From the NCBI GenBank assembly GCA_022842785.1, contig JALHOW010000004.1:124001-188000 (forward strand): a stretch of 64,000 nt of DNA. Direction: 5' to 3'. Made by a program: the position numbers and the translations under genes. Under the pieces are notes generated by a model that was given only the letters and a program-made list of their open reading frames with translations, was not told the origin of the DNA and did no database searches. The stretch is from Hyphomicrobiaceae bacterium (GTDB lineage Bacteria; Pseudomonadota; Alphaproteobacteria; Rhizobiales; Hyphomicrobiaceae). Positions within the stretch are counted from its first letter, which is position 1. Every line of letters starts with the position of its first letter. Positions 46,263-55,319 of the stretch are shown piece by piece.

Positions 46263-47273
46263 TCAAGGATTTTCGGCGACACGTGGGTCGAGCATGGCGT
46301 GCACGACATCCACGACGATATTCACGATCGCATAGATGACGCCGATAACGAGCGTCACAGCCAGGACGGCCTTGTAGTCCGATGTGAGAATGGCGCTGAC
46401 CGCGTACGAGCCGACGCCGGGCCAGTCGAAGATGGCTTCCACCGCGACGGCGCTCGAGACGAGCGCGCCGAACAGAAGACCGATCTGGGTCGTCGCCGCG
46501 ACGACCGAATTGCGCAGAACGTACACCCAGATAATGCGCTTTCTGGCATAGCCCGCGGCTTCGGCGTAGTGCACGAAGTCCTTTTGCATGGTCTCCAGCA
46601 CGCCGGCCCGCGTGAAGCGCGCAATGGAAGCGAGACCACCGAGCGAAAGCGTGAAGGCGGGCATGATGATGTGCTGGAAGGCCGCCCAGAATTTGTCGAA
46701 GCGTAACGTCAGCAGGCTATCCACCAGATAGAGCCCCGTTATGTCGGTCGGTGGTGGCAGTCCTTCCGGATAGCGGCTTCTGAGCGGGAGCCATCCGAGA
46801 TCCATCGAGAAGACGATCTGCAGGATGATCGCGAACCAGAAGGATGCAATGGCAAGCCCGCCGACCGTGACTATTCGCATGAGATGGTCAAAGGGCGAGT
46901 TGTGCCAGACCGCCGCCATGGTTCCGAGAGGTATGCCGACGAGCGCCGCAAAGAGCAGGGCGACAAAAGTCAGCTCGATGGTCGCCGGCAGTCGCCAGGC
47001 GATATCGCTGGTGACCGGCCGGTTCGAGATGATGGAATTGCCGAGATCCGCGCGCGCGACCTGCCCCACATAGATGACGAACTGCTTCCACACAGGTTCG
47101 TCAAAGCCATAGGCCTTGCGCACGGCCGCAATCTGCTCCGGCGTCGCATTCTCACCCGCGAGCGCCGCCGAGGGATCATGTGGCAGCACGCGCAGCATGA
47201 CGAACGTGAGCACGAGCAGCCCGAAGAGAGCCGGGAGCGCCAGCAATAACCGGCGCAAGATGAACAGCGTCAT
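46263..47273 (-). CDS. Oligopeptide ABC transporter permease (DppB type)
   Basis: 336 residues. The N-terminus (FILRRLLLALPALFGLLVLTF) and RVLPHDPSAALAGENATPEQIAAVR are characteristic of DppB/OppB permeases. The docking loop lies around YAEAAGYARKRIIWVYVLRN. It follows the binding-protein gene by 31 bases and pairs with the DppC-type permease. Confidence 0.94.
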   Translation of the reverse strand: MTLFILRRLLLALPALFGLLVLTFVMLRVLPHDPSAALAGENATPEQIAAVRKAYGFDEPVWKQFVIYVGQVARADLGNSIISNRPVTSDIAWRLPATIELTFVALLFAALVGIPLGTMAAVWHNSPFDHLMRIVTVGGLAIASFWFAIILQIVFSMDLGWLPLRSRYPEGLPPPTDITGLYLVDSLLTLRFDKFWAAFQHIIMPAFTLSLGGLASIARFTRAGVLETMQKDFVHYAEAAGYARKRIIWVYVLRNSVVAATTQIGLLFGALVSSAVAVEAIFDWPGVGSYAVSAILTSDYKAVLAVTLVIGVIYAIVNIVVDVVHAMLDPRVAENP

Positions 47274-47304
47274 CGGGCTTCTCGCACTCCGTGGTTCTGC
47301 ACCG

Positions 47305-48894
47305 TCACCCCGTCGTCGAAATGATGCGGAAGTTAGCGCCCGAGCCGACCGGCGTGAATTGGAAGCCCTTCACGCGATTGGATAGGCCTCTCAGCTCGAT
47401 CGTATTGTAGATCCAGATGTCGGCAGCTTCGGCAACGATGATGCGTGAAGCTTCCTCGTAAAGCGCGGTGCGCTTCGCCTGATCCGAGAGCCGGCGGGCC
47501 TCCTGGAGCAGCTTGTCGACCTTTTCGTTCTTGTACCAGCAGGAGGCCTTCCATGTGCCGTGGAACGAGCTGTCGTACATCTGGCCGATCCAATTCTCCG
47601 GATCGACGAAGTAAGTCGAGACCCAGTGCACCCACATATCGGGCGTCGTCTCGGGCTTCGCCGTCGACGACACGAGCTGCGGCCAAAGGTTCGGAATGAT
47701 ATTGAGCGTGACGCCGATCCTGCGGAGATCCTGCTGGAGGATCTGGGCTGCCTGCGTCGTCTGGGCCAGATGCTGCTGAATGTGGATCTCGATCGGACGG
47801 TCGATCGGCGCGCCCTCTGCCTTCGCCTTGGCGAGCAGCTCCTTGGCTTTGTCCAGGTTGTAGTCGTAGGGAGGCAGATCCTTCGGCGCACCCCACAGGT
47901 TGGCGGGGATCGGTCCGGCATTGCGCACCGCGTAGTCCTTGAGCACGCCGCTGATGAAGCCCTTATAGTTGAAGGCGTGGCTCAGAGCCTGGCGATAGTT
48001 GACGTTGTCGAAGGGCGCTTTGCGATTGTTCATGCGCAGGACCATGACGCGCATGGACTCATCCTGCGACACGGTCGCGGTCTTGGACTTCATAACGCGC
48101 TCGACCTGGTCGGTCGGCAGGTAGCTGTCCGTCGCGTCGATCTCGCCTTTGATGAGCGCGTTGATGCGCGTCGTCGTCTCGCTGATGTTGCGCCGGCGCA
48201 CGAGTTCGACAGGCGACGCGTTGTGTCCCCAGCCCTTGAAGTGATTGGGATTGCGCTTGAGATCGGCCTGCTGAACCGGGCGGTATGTCTCCGGATCGAG
48301 GACATAGACGCCGGATCCCGCCGAGTTGGAGGCGAGCCACGCCGTACCCCAGTCGTTGTCCTTCACGTTCGGCTCGATCACGCGCCGATTGAGGATCGCG
48401 ACTAGCGGAACCGCCGACAGGAACGGCACATAGGCGTGCTTGAGCTTGAAGACCACCGTCGTCTTGTCGGGCGCCGTGACGTTGGCCGGATCGAGCACAG
48501 GCAGGAACGCCGAAGCCGCACCGCGCTTGATGCCGAGCAGTCGTTGGAAGCTCCACACAACGTCTTCTGCCGTGAGCGCGCTGCCGTCGTGGAACTTGAC
48601 GTTGTCGTTCAGCTTGAACGTCCAGGTCAGCCCGTCCTCGCTCACCGTGTGACCGGTGGCAAGCCAGGGCACGAGCTTCGGCGGGTTGCCCTCGTAGGCG
48701 TACAGCGTGTCATAGACGTTGACCATGTAGCCCTGCATGGGCACGTCGAACAGTGCATGCGGATCGAGGCCACCGGGAAGCTGATCAGCCCAGATGAGTT
48801 CATTGGGATTGCGCTGTGCGAGCGCGATGGGTGAGCCGATGACCGCGGTCGCAGCGGCGGCCCCGGTCCCAACGAGGAATGTCCTGCGCTTCAT
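47305..48894 (-). CDS. Oligopeptide ABC transporter substrate-binding protein, Tat-exported
   Basis: 529 residues, family 5 receptor. The N-terminus KRRTFLVGTGAAAATAVIG has a twin-arginine motif followed by a weak hydrophobic stretch and SPIALAQ, so export by the Tat path is likely. Family features are WTFKLNDNVKFHDGSALTAEDV and the RQALSHAFNYKGF region. GGAGGGAAG precedes the ATG. It sets the specificity of the importer; the operon context points to peptides or peptide-like molecules. Confidence 0.93.
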   Translation of the reverse strand: MKRRTFLVGTGAAAATAVIGSPIALAQRNPNELIWADQLPGGLDPHALFDVPMQGYMVNVYDTLYAYEGNPPKLVPWLATGHTVSEDGLTWTFKLNDNVKFHDGSALTAEDVVWSFQRLLGIKRGAASAFLPVLDPANVTAPDKTTVVFKLKHAYVPFLSAVPLVAILNRRVIEPNVKDNDWGTAWLASNSAGSGVYVLDPETYRPVQQADLKRNPNHFKGWGHNASPVELVRRRNISETTTRINALIKGEIDATDSYLPTDQVERVMKSKTATVSQDESMRVMVLRMNNRKAPFDNVNYRQALSHAFNYKGFISGVLKDYAVRNAGPIPANLWGAPKDLPPYDYNLDKAKELLAKAKAEGAPIDRPIEIHIQQHLAQTTQAAQILQQDLRRIGVTLNIIPNLWPQLVSSTAKPETTPDMWVHWVSTYFVDPENWIGQMYDSSFHGTWKASCWYKNEKVDKLLQEARRLSDQAKRTALYEEASRIIVAEAADIWIYNTIELRGLSNRVKGFQFTPVGSGANFRIISTTG

Positions 48895-48936
48895 AACTTC
48901 CCTCCAACAAACAGTTGCTGTTCAGCTGCTAGGCGA

Positions 48937-49671
48937 TCACGAGAGGTAGGCTTTGTCGGGCGGCGCAGGCCACGCTGTACGGGAATGCGCCAGTCCGAGA
49001 TCGAGCAGTGTCTCCGCGGTCTTCAGCGCCGCAAGCACCGGGCTGACAACAGGAGCAGAAAGGCGCCGGGACAGCTCACGCTCGACGCCCATGAATGCCA
49101 TGCTCATGCAGCCCATGACGAGGACATCGGCGCCGTCCTCATCGATGCAACGGCGCCCCGTCGCGATAATACGGTCCCAGGCGTCGTTCCCGCCGCGCGC
49201 GAGATCCACGACCGAGACGCCGACGCCCCGCACCGACGCGAGACGCTCGCTCAAGCCCTGTGCGCGAAGACGCGGCGCCGCTCGCTTGGCACCACTGTCC
49301 AGTGGCGAGAGGATGGAGTAGCGCTCGCCGAGCTGCAGAGCGAGCGTCACCGACGATTGGCCAGGCCCGACGATGGGCATGGTAACGGTCTCGCGTATGG
49401 CGTCGATGGCCGGATCGGAGAAGCAGCCGACAATGCCAGCGCTGGCACCCTCGGCTTCTGCGCGCTGCAGCCCCGCCATGAGATGCGGTGCGACCATCAC
49501 GACGTCGCGCTCACTCTCGATGGAAGGATATCCGGCCGGCACGCTCTGCACGGTGACTTCAATGTCGGCCGCGGCGTGGCGCTGGAGATAGTCGCGACGA
49601 CGCTCGATCTCGGCGACGCCGAGAGTCTTCTCCATGGGCGCGACAAGCTGATAGACGATACGGCGGGCCAT
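48937..49671 (-). CDS. Aspartate/glutamate/hydantoin racemase family protein
   Basis: 244 residues of the cofactor-independent racemase fold. The two catalytic cysteines are Cys83 (IVGCFSDPAID) and Cys188 (LVMGCMSMAFMG), each in the family context. Members racemise Asp, Glu or 5-substituted hydantoins (HyuE). Here it lies between the M28 peptidase (11 bases) and the peptide receptor in one operon. It could convert D-amino acids or derivatives released from imported peptides to the L form. Which substrate is not decided. Confidence 0.88.
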   Translation of the reverse strand: MARRIVYQLVAPMEKTLGVAEIERRRDYLQRHAAADIEVTVQSVPAGYPSIESERDVVMVAPHLMAGLQRAEAEGASAGIVGCFSDPAIDAIRETVTMPIVGPGQSSVTLALQLGERYSILSPLDSGAKRAAPRLRAQGLSERLASVRGVGVSVVDLARGGNDAWDRIIATGRRCIDEDGADVLVMGCMSMAFMGVERELSRRLSAPVVSPVLAALKTAETLLDLGLAHSRTAWPAPPDKAYLS

Positions 49672-49682
49672 GGGATGGCTCC

Positions 49683-51455
49683 CTACTTCAACTGCGCCAG
49701 CGTATCATCGATCAGGGCCTTGGAGTCCTGCAAGGCGTCGGCGACACGATTGCGCGCCCGCACCATCTTGGTCTCCAGCATCCACCGCTGCTCGCCGTCG
49801 GGCAGTTTGCCGAACGCGGTGAGATCGTACAGGCAGGGGATCATCGTCGTCTGTGGCGTGTAGCCATACGGATCATGGCCATACGTACCGATTGCCGTCG
49901 ATTGCAGCGGCACGAGGATGCGCGACAGGCGCTTCATCGCACGATTGAGAAGCTGTGCGGCAGCCTCCGAGCCCTTGCCGGCCTTGAATTTCTCGGCCTC
50001 GGCGCTGGCGGCGGCATCCATGCGGACCGCCGCGTCGTAGAACTCCTTTGCGCGCGCAGCTGCACCGTCGAGGCCGACTTGCTTGCCCGGCTCCTTGAAC
50101 TCCTCGAGGCGTGCAATGACCTGCTCGGCGACGGGCACGAAGCGGAACGGCAGAACGGGCGCCGTCGTCAACTCCCAGAGGTAAGCCGCATAGAGCCGGA
50201 TGTGCTCCTGCATATGCTTCCAGTCCATCTTGTCGAGGCGGTTCTCGACGGAGTGGTGCCACCAGCCGAGCGTCGCATTGGCGGTCGCCGCGAGCTCTTC
50301 GTCGGTGAAGCCCCCTTCACCGTGGAACATCGGAATGCCAATGCCGAAGAAGCTCGAATCGCCCGTCTTCACGGCGCGCTTCCACTTGTACTTCTTGGTC
50401 AGCAGATCTTTCTCGATGCCCTGATGGAAGGACTTCAGCTCCGCATTCGACGCCGTGTTCCAGAGTGTCGTGCCGATGAAGGCTGGCTGGTCGATCTGCA
50501 GGTAGGCAACGCAGTTCTTGCGCAGATCATCCCAGTTGCGATCGGCGAACCAAGCGGACCCGGCCATGGTGCCGGTTTCATGCGCCGTCCAGAAACCGAA
50601 GGTGATGCCGCGACGAAGCTTGTCGCGATGCTGCATGAAAACGCGCGCGAGCTCCATTTTGCAGGCATTTCCTGCAGCGTTGTCGGTCGCAGCCTCACCC
50701 GGCCAGCTATCCTGATGCCCACCGACGAGGACGAAATCATCCTTCTCCGGTGAAGTATCGGGTGCCGGCATGCGGGCGACGGTCACCTGGATCGGCCGCC
50801 AGCCGTTCTCGATGTGCGTGCGGAACCACACGCGCACGGGCCCTTTCTTGGCCATTTCGCGCAGCTTGAGGCCAGCAGTTCGCGCAATGCCGATGCACGG
50901 AATGGTCGGCATCTCGGTCTTGACGTTTTCCGGCGTCGGGTTGCCCCACACGGGCTTCACCGAACCGAAGGGTACCGCCTCGTTCTCCGGATGCCCCCAG
51001 TTCATCATGACGGCGCCGATTGCGCCTTTCATGCCGGCGATGCGCTGCTTCTCGTGGCGCGCCGGCGAATAGGAGAGCTCAGTGAGGATGATCTTGCCGC
51101 GCGCGTCCTGGCCCTCGTAGTCCGAGAAGGCGCCGCCGCCAACATCGACGATCTCAGCGCGCAGGCCGTCCTCGCTCGTATTCAAGCTATGGCCGAGCGT
51201 GTTGGCCTGAATAGCGATCTCGGTCGGACTCTCGACGCGGAATTCCGCGTGCTCGGGGAACGACACGATGGCCGGCAGCTCGTGCATCACGACGTCGGTC
51301 AGGCCATTGGCCTTCATCGCATCACGGCTGTACTCGGCCATGCGCTTGCCGTTGGCGCTTCCCGCCGCCCGGTGAGGGATCTCCGTGACGATCTTCTCGA
51401 CGTGTGCACGGATACGGTCCGCAGAGACCTCATCCAGAACCTTCGCGCTCGACAT
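49683..51455 (-). CDS. M28 family zinc aminopeptidase with PA domain
   Basis: 590 residues, no signal peptide seen. A PA (protease-associated) insert covers about 90-205, and the peptidase core follows. Zinc ligands in the expected order include His247 in VLVGGHQDSWPG, Asp258 in ATDNAAG, Glu293 in WTAHETG (proton acceptor/ligand), later Asp in YLQIDQPA and His in LGWWHHSVEN. A C-terminal helical domain (about 440-560) resembles transferrin-receptor/PSMA-like peptidases. ATG 51455 is chosen since GGGAG lies 7 bases before; GTG 51461 is too close to it. It is the first gene of the peptide operon and, lacking a leader, probably cytoplasmic. Confidence 0.88.
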   Translation of the reverse strand: MSSAKVLDEVSADRIRAHVEKIVTEIPHRAAGSANGKRMAEYSRDAMKANGLTDVVMHELPAIVSFPEHAEFRVESPTEIAIQANTLGHSLNTSEDGLRAEIVDVGGGAFSDYEGQDARGKIILTELSYSPARHEKQRIAGMKGAIGAVMMNWGHPENEAVPFGSVKPVWGNPTPENVKTEMPTIPCIGIARTAGLKLREMAKKGPVRVWFRTHIENGWRPIQVTVARMPAPDTSPEKDDFVLVGGHQDSWPGEAATDNAAGNACKMELARVFMQHRDKLRRGITFGFWTAHETGTMAGSAWFADRNWDDLRKNCVAYLQIDQPAFIGTTLWNTASNAELKSFHQGIEKDLLTKKYKWKRAVKTGDSSFFGIGIPMFHGEGGFTDEELAATANATLGWWHHSVENRLDKMDWKHMQEHIRLYAAYLWELTTAPVLPFRFVPVAEQVIARLEEFKEPGKQVGLDGAAARAKEFYDAAVRMDAAASAEAEKFKAGKGSEAAAQLLNRAMKRLSRILVPLQSTAIGTYGHDPYGYTPQTTMIPCLYDLTAFGKLPDGEQRWMLETKMVRARNRVADALQDSKALIDDTLAQLK

Positions 51456-51515
51456 GGCCACTCTCCCGGAACCTTGATGCTTCTGTATTAGCCGTCACAT
51501 CTTGTATGACAGCAG

Positions 51516-51555
51516 TCAAGATGACAACATGCTAGGCGTTGGCATGTCAACTTGA
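51516..51555. promoter_or_regulatory. Candidate GntR operator in the divergent promoter
   Basis: An imperfect inverted repeat links TCAAGATGACAACATGC (51516-51532) with GCATGTCAACTTGA (51542-51555). Within it TTGGCATGTCAA (51539-51550) is a near-palindrome (10 of 12 symmetric). It lies midway between the peptide operon start and the FCD-type GntR gene. Confidence 0.5.
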
Positions 51556-51675
51556 GATGCGATGAATGATTTGGCAAAGTGCGGCGCCATTTTGTGCGCC
51601 GCAGCACGCACTCACAGCAGAGCCGCCGGAGCCATCGCGCCAGCGATCGGCGCCGCTCCCGCTCTGGAGGATTGA

Positions 51676-52371
51676 ATGACCGCTGATATCCTACGCCTTG
51701 CCGAAATCCCGCAGCTGCGCCGCGACCAGGTCCTCGAACGGCTTCGCGATGCAATCATTGCCGGCCATTTCAAACCCGGCGATCGACTGATCGAACGCGA
51801 GCTGTGCGAGCGCATGGGCGTCAGTCGAACTTCGATCCGCGAAGCACTGCGTCACCTCGAAGCGCAGCATCTCATTCAGGTCGAGCCGCGCCGTGGCCCC
51901 GTAGTGACACGGGTGACGCGGAAACAGGTTGCCGAGATCTACGAGGTCCGTGCGCTGCTCGAGGCTGCACTTGTGCGACGCTTCGCCGAAACGGCGACGA
52001 ACGCAGACATCACGGCGCTCCGCCGCATCTACGAGAACCTGCGTCAGGCCCGCTCGTCAGGAGACGTGCCGCGCATCGTCACGCTCACGAAGCGCTTCAT
52101 CGAGCACATGATGGATGTCGTCGATCACGAGCTCATCGGCGACATGCTTCGCAAACTCACGGCACGCATCAGCGTGGTGCGCGTACTCGCCATCGCCGTA
52201 CCGGGCCGGCTCGAGGAGAGCGGGCGCGAGCTCGCGATCGTGATGGAGGCCATCGAGCGTCGGGATGGCGACCTCGCTGCGCGCAGCCTTACGACTTACG
52301 TCCTCAATGCGGCGGAGGCGGCGCTCAAGCGCTTCGACGAGACCGAGCAGCAGACCAAGGACGCGGAGTAG
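51676..52371 (+). CDS. GntR-family regulator, FCD type
   Basis: 231 residues. The N-terminal winged helix contains RDQVLERLRDAIIAGHFKPGDRL and MGVSRTSIREALRHLEAQHLI. The FCD effector domain (about 85-215) has YEVRALLEAALVRRFAE and the His-containing FIEHMMDVVDHE, where family members bind a metal and a small acid. TGGAGG precedes the ATG. It is divergent from the peptide uptake operon and probably represses it until an inducer appears. Confidence 0.92.
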   Translation: MTADILRLAEIPQLRRDQVLERLRDAIIAGHFKPGDRLIERELCERMGVSRTSIREALRHLEAQHLIQVEPRRGPVVTRVTRKQVAEIYEVRALLEAALVRRFAETATNADITALRRIYENLRQARSSGDVPRIVTLTKRFIEHMMDVVDHELIGDMLRKLTARISVVRVLAIAVPGRLEESGRELAIVMEAIERRDGDLAARSLTTYVLNAAEAALKRFDETEQQTKDAE

Positions 52372-52457
52372 CACGGCATCGCGACTGGCAGGTCGATGCT
52401 CTGCTGCGCTGCACTGTCTCGCTTGGTCGCCAACGCGCCCGTTAGCTAACGCAAAAG

Positions 52458-54875
52458 CTAGTGCAAAGTCGCGTAGGTGCCCGCCTCGCGGAATGCATCG
52501 AGGATGGCGATATGAAGCTCTGACTTCACGCGCCCGCCTGCATTGACGTTGGTAAGCGTCAAGCTCAGCGAGAACACCAGGCTGTCGGGCGTGAAGGTCT
52601 CCAGGACTGCCAGTGGCGGCGGCGTCGTCTGGACGCTCGATTGCTCGCGGGCTGCCTTCTCGAGGAGCGCGATCACCTCTTTGGGCTTGGCCTTCATGTC
52701 CGTGCTGACTTTGACGACCACCCGGCCCAGCATATTCCGGTGGGTCCAGTTCAGAACCCGACCCGAGATCAGCTCGGAATTGGGAACGATCAGGCTCGCT
52801 CGATCGAACGTCTCGATCTCCGTGGAGCGGACGGAGATCCGGCGGACATTGCCCTGCTGATCACCGACGACGATCCAATCTCCAACCTTGATCGGTCGCT
52901 CGGCGAGAAGGATCAGTCCCGAAACGAAATTGTTCACGACCGATTGCAGGCCGAAACCGATACCGACTGAAAGCGCACCCGCGACGATCGCGAGGTTCGT
53001 CACGTCGAGGCCAGCGTACGAGACGGCCATGAGCACCGCCACGCTGACGCCGACGTAGCCAACCGCCAGATCAACCGAGTTCGCGACACCCGCATCCATG
53101 CGGTCCTGCGCGAGAACATGCTCGCGCAACCAACGCTGGGTGACGCGCGTCAGGAAGAGCAGGGCGATGAAGAGTATGATGCCGACGAGTATCCGTATCA
53201 GCGAAATACGGAACTGGCCGATCTCGAAGCCGAAGAACAGCGACTTCGCCCAGTCGCGTATATCGGCGCCCGAGAAACCCCATTGCAACATGAGCAGTGG
53301 CAGCGCGGCAAAGAGCAGCGATAGCAGCACGGCCATCTCGCACAGCTTGACGATCTGTGTCTGACGCGCGCGTTCGATGCCGAAGCGGTTCTCGAGGAAT
53401 GTGCCGATGGCGCTGTTCGCGCCGTCTTTGCGTCGCGTGACGGCGCGAACACCGAGATAGATGAGGCCCGCCAGAGCGAGAACCGTTCCAGTCAGTACGA
53501 TCTGCTGGGCAACGTAGCGTCCGAGTGCGACGTAGCCCACGGCAGAGCTGACAGCGATGAATATCGCGAGAACCAGGAGCGGCAGCTTGATCCCGAGAGG
53601 CGCAAGCCGCTTTCCTGCATTGGCGTCGACCCTGTCCAGATGATTGACGGCACGCAAAGGACCTGTCTGCGCAACGAAAGGCGTGAGTGCCAGCAACGCC
53701 AACAATCCCGCGGTCATGAGGTTCGTCAGGAAACCTTGGGTCACCGTGACGGCCAGCGGCACATAGATCGCTCGGCCATACTCGACGAGAACCGTGTCCA
53801 GGATATAGACGGCGACGATAGCCCTCACGATCATGAGGATGAACGAGGCCGTGGCGTCGTCGACGGGAATGAGCCGCCATTCCGGATGGTGCGGCGTGAG
53901 GGCGACGCGCGCCAAGCCAGACCCCGCAATGTAGATCAACGCACCCCAGAGCACCGTTTCGGACAGGCGCTCCCACGGTGAGAAGAACATGTCGAGGCTG
54001 TCGAATCCAACGTAGAGGATGGCCGTCGCCACCATCGGCCCCAGCATGCGCGCAGGGGCCACTATGGCCGCTTGATTGATCCTATCGAAGAAGGTCGGGA
54101 TGCCCTCGAAGGCAGCGCGCCTCGCCTCGACCCACTGATTGACTACTTTGCTGATCAGAAATACCGCGGCGAGCGCGCCCGCGATCACGGCCAATAGCGC
54201 AAGCGATTGCCGGCTGCTGCGCTCAAACCAATGTGCGCCGTAGTACTGGGCACGACCAGCGATGCTCGGCAGACGATCGTAGACGTCGTGCCAAAGTGAT
54301 GGCAGGAGCGGGCTCGCGCGCCGCTCGAACAGGTTACGCGAGAAAATCTGATACCGCATGACCGTAATGCGGTCGATCATCTGCTTGCCGCGCACCCACG
54401 CGAGTTCCACGCTCTTGATCGCGCCATCGAGCGCCGCCGCGATCGTATTAAGGCGCGCGCGCTCGGTCGCGATGGCGGGCGCTTCCGGCTGATCCTTCGG
54501 TGGTGGGCCAAGCCGCTCGATCTGGCTTTTGACTTCGCTGAGCTGTGGCCTGAGCACCTCGGCGGTAGCCGTCGAGTCGTAGATGATCTCTTCGACATCG
54601 GAGCGCAGTCGCTGCAGCTCGCTTTCCAGCTCCTTGAGCTGCTGTATCGATTTCTCAGCCGCCTCGATGCCCTTGATCAAGCGTTCGACCGGCGTTGTCA
54701 CTTCGGGCGACAACAATGGAGCCTGGGGAGACGGCGCAGCTGACGGCGCACTCGTCGCAGGCGCTGAGGGGGCAGGGCCGGGAGTTGCCGCGGGCTGCGA
54801 CTGCTGCGCCGAGGCGCCAATTGAAAGCGCACATAGAAGTGCGACCACGAGTGCTATGCACGCACGACGAGCCAT
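52458..54875 (-). CDS. Large mechanosensitive channel, MscS family with DUF3772 domain
   Basis: 805 residues. A signal peptide (1-23) is followed by an Ala/Pro/Ser-rich linker, a coiled coil (about 60-165; DUF3772), about ten membrane segments, and the MscS core (about 565-790). The pore helix and beta domain are marked by GVGFGLQSVVNNFVSGLILL-like sequence (shown in part) and ERPIKVGDWIVVGDQQGNV. Such MscK-like channels open under hypo-osmotic stress. It ends 86 bases from the end of the convergent GntR gene and is transcribed separately. Confidence 0.92.
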   Translation of the reverse strand: MARRACIALVVALLCALSIGASAQQSQPAATPGPAPSAPATSAPSAAPSPQAPLLSPEVTTPVERLIKGIEAAEKSIQQLKELESELQRLRSDVEEIIYDSTATAEVLRPQLSEVKSQIERLGPPPKDQPEAPAIATERARLNTIAAALDGAIKSVELAWVRGKQMIDRITVMRYQIFSRNLFERRASPLLPSLWHDVYDRLPSIAGRAQYYGAHWFERSSRQSLALLAVIAGALAAVFLISKVVNQWVEARRAAFEGIPTFFDRINQAAIVAPARMLGPMVATAILYVGFDSLDMFFSPWERLSETVLWGALIYIAGSGLARVALTPHHPEWRLIPVDDATASFILMIVRAIVAVYILDTVLVEYGRAIYVPLAVTVTQGFLTNLMTAGLLALLALTPFVAQTGPLRAVNHLDRVDANAGKRLAPLGIKLPLLVLAIFIAVSSAVGYVALGRYVAQQIVLTGTVLALAGLIYLGVRAVTRRKDGANSAIGTFLENRFGIERARQTQIVKLCEMAVLLSLLFAALPLLMLQWGFSGADIRDWAKSLFFGFEIGQFRISLIRILVGIILFIALLFLTRVTQRWLREHVLAQDRMDAGVANSVDLAVGYVGVSVAVLMAVSYAGLDVTNLAIVAGALSVGIGFGLQSVVNNFVSGLILLAERPIKVGDWIVVGDQQGNVRRISVRSTEIETFDRASLIVPNSELISGRVLNWTHRNMLGRVVVKVSTDMKAKPKEVIALLEKAAREQSSVQTTPPPLAVLETFTPDSLVFSLSLTLTNVNAGGRVKSELHIAILDAFREAGTYATLH

Positions 54876-55319
54876 GACCAGGGGAGCTCCACATTCCTAC
54901 CGCTCAAGCAGGGCCATCGGAGTGGCACATCTCGAGCACCATGTGACGATGAACAGTTCCGGTGGGTCCGAACGGGATAAGCAGGCGAGAGGATTTCATC
55001 CCCGCGTGGCAGCGTGACGGCGCGTGGTATCCCGAGCGCCCAAATCTGGTCAAGACGCGTGATCGTGAATTTAGGCGCGTTTCGTGGTGGGAATCGATGC
55101 TGGTTGACGCTCAGAAGCCACAATGTTGTGGCCGGACGGCGGCAATCCTATCGGGGGGCCCTTCGACGAAATAGGCCACGTCCCGTCCAAAACGTTGCTG
55201 GATAGCAGCCCGGACCACGACCTCGCTCCCCTGCGGGTGGCGACGTCGCGGTGCCGGTACTCGAATGCAAATGCACGTGCTCTGCGACAGATAACAGAGC
55301 GGATGCCACTTCGGTGGGA
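54876..55319. other. Intergenic region between the channel gene and dctM
   Basis: 444 bases. It should hold the channel promoter on the minus strand. On the minus strand a 34-codon frame starting with GTG near 55215 and ending at 55111 has GGAG before it, but nothing recognisable in its sequence, so it is not called. No RNA gene or clear terminator for the TRAP operon was seen. Confidence 0.35.

Noticed and set aside
55111-55215. A 34-codon minus-strand frame with GTG start and GGAG just upstream
   Set aside because: Too short, no recognisable motif, and no sign of conservation that can be judged from this sequence alone.
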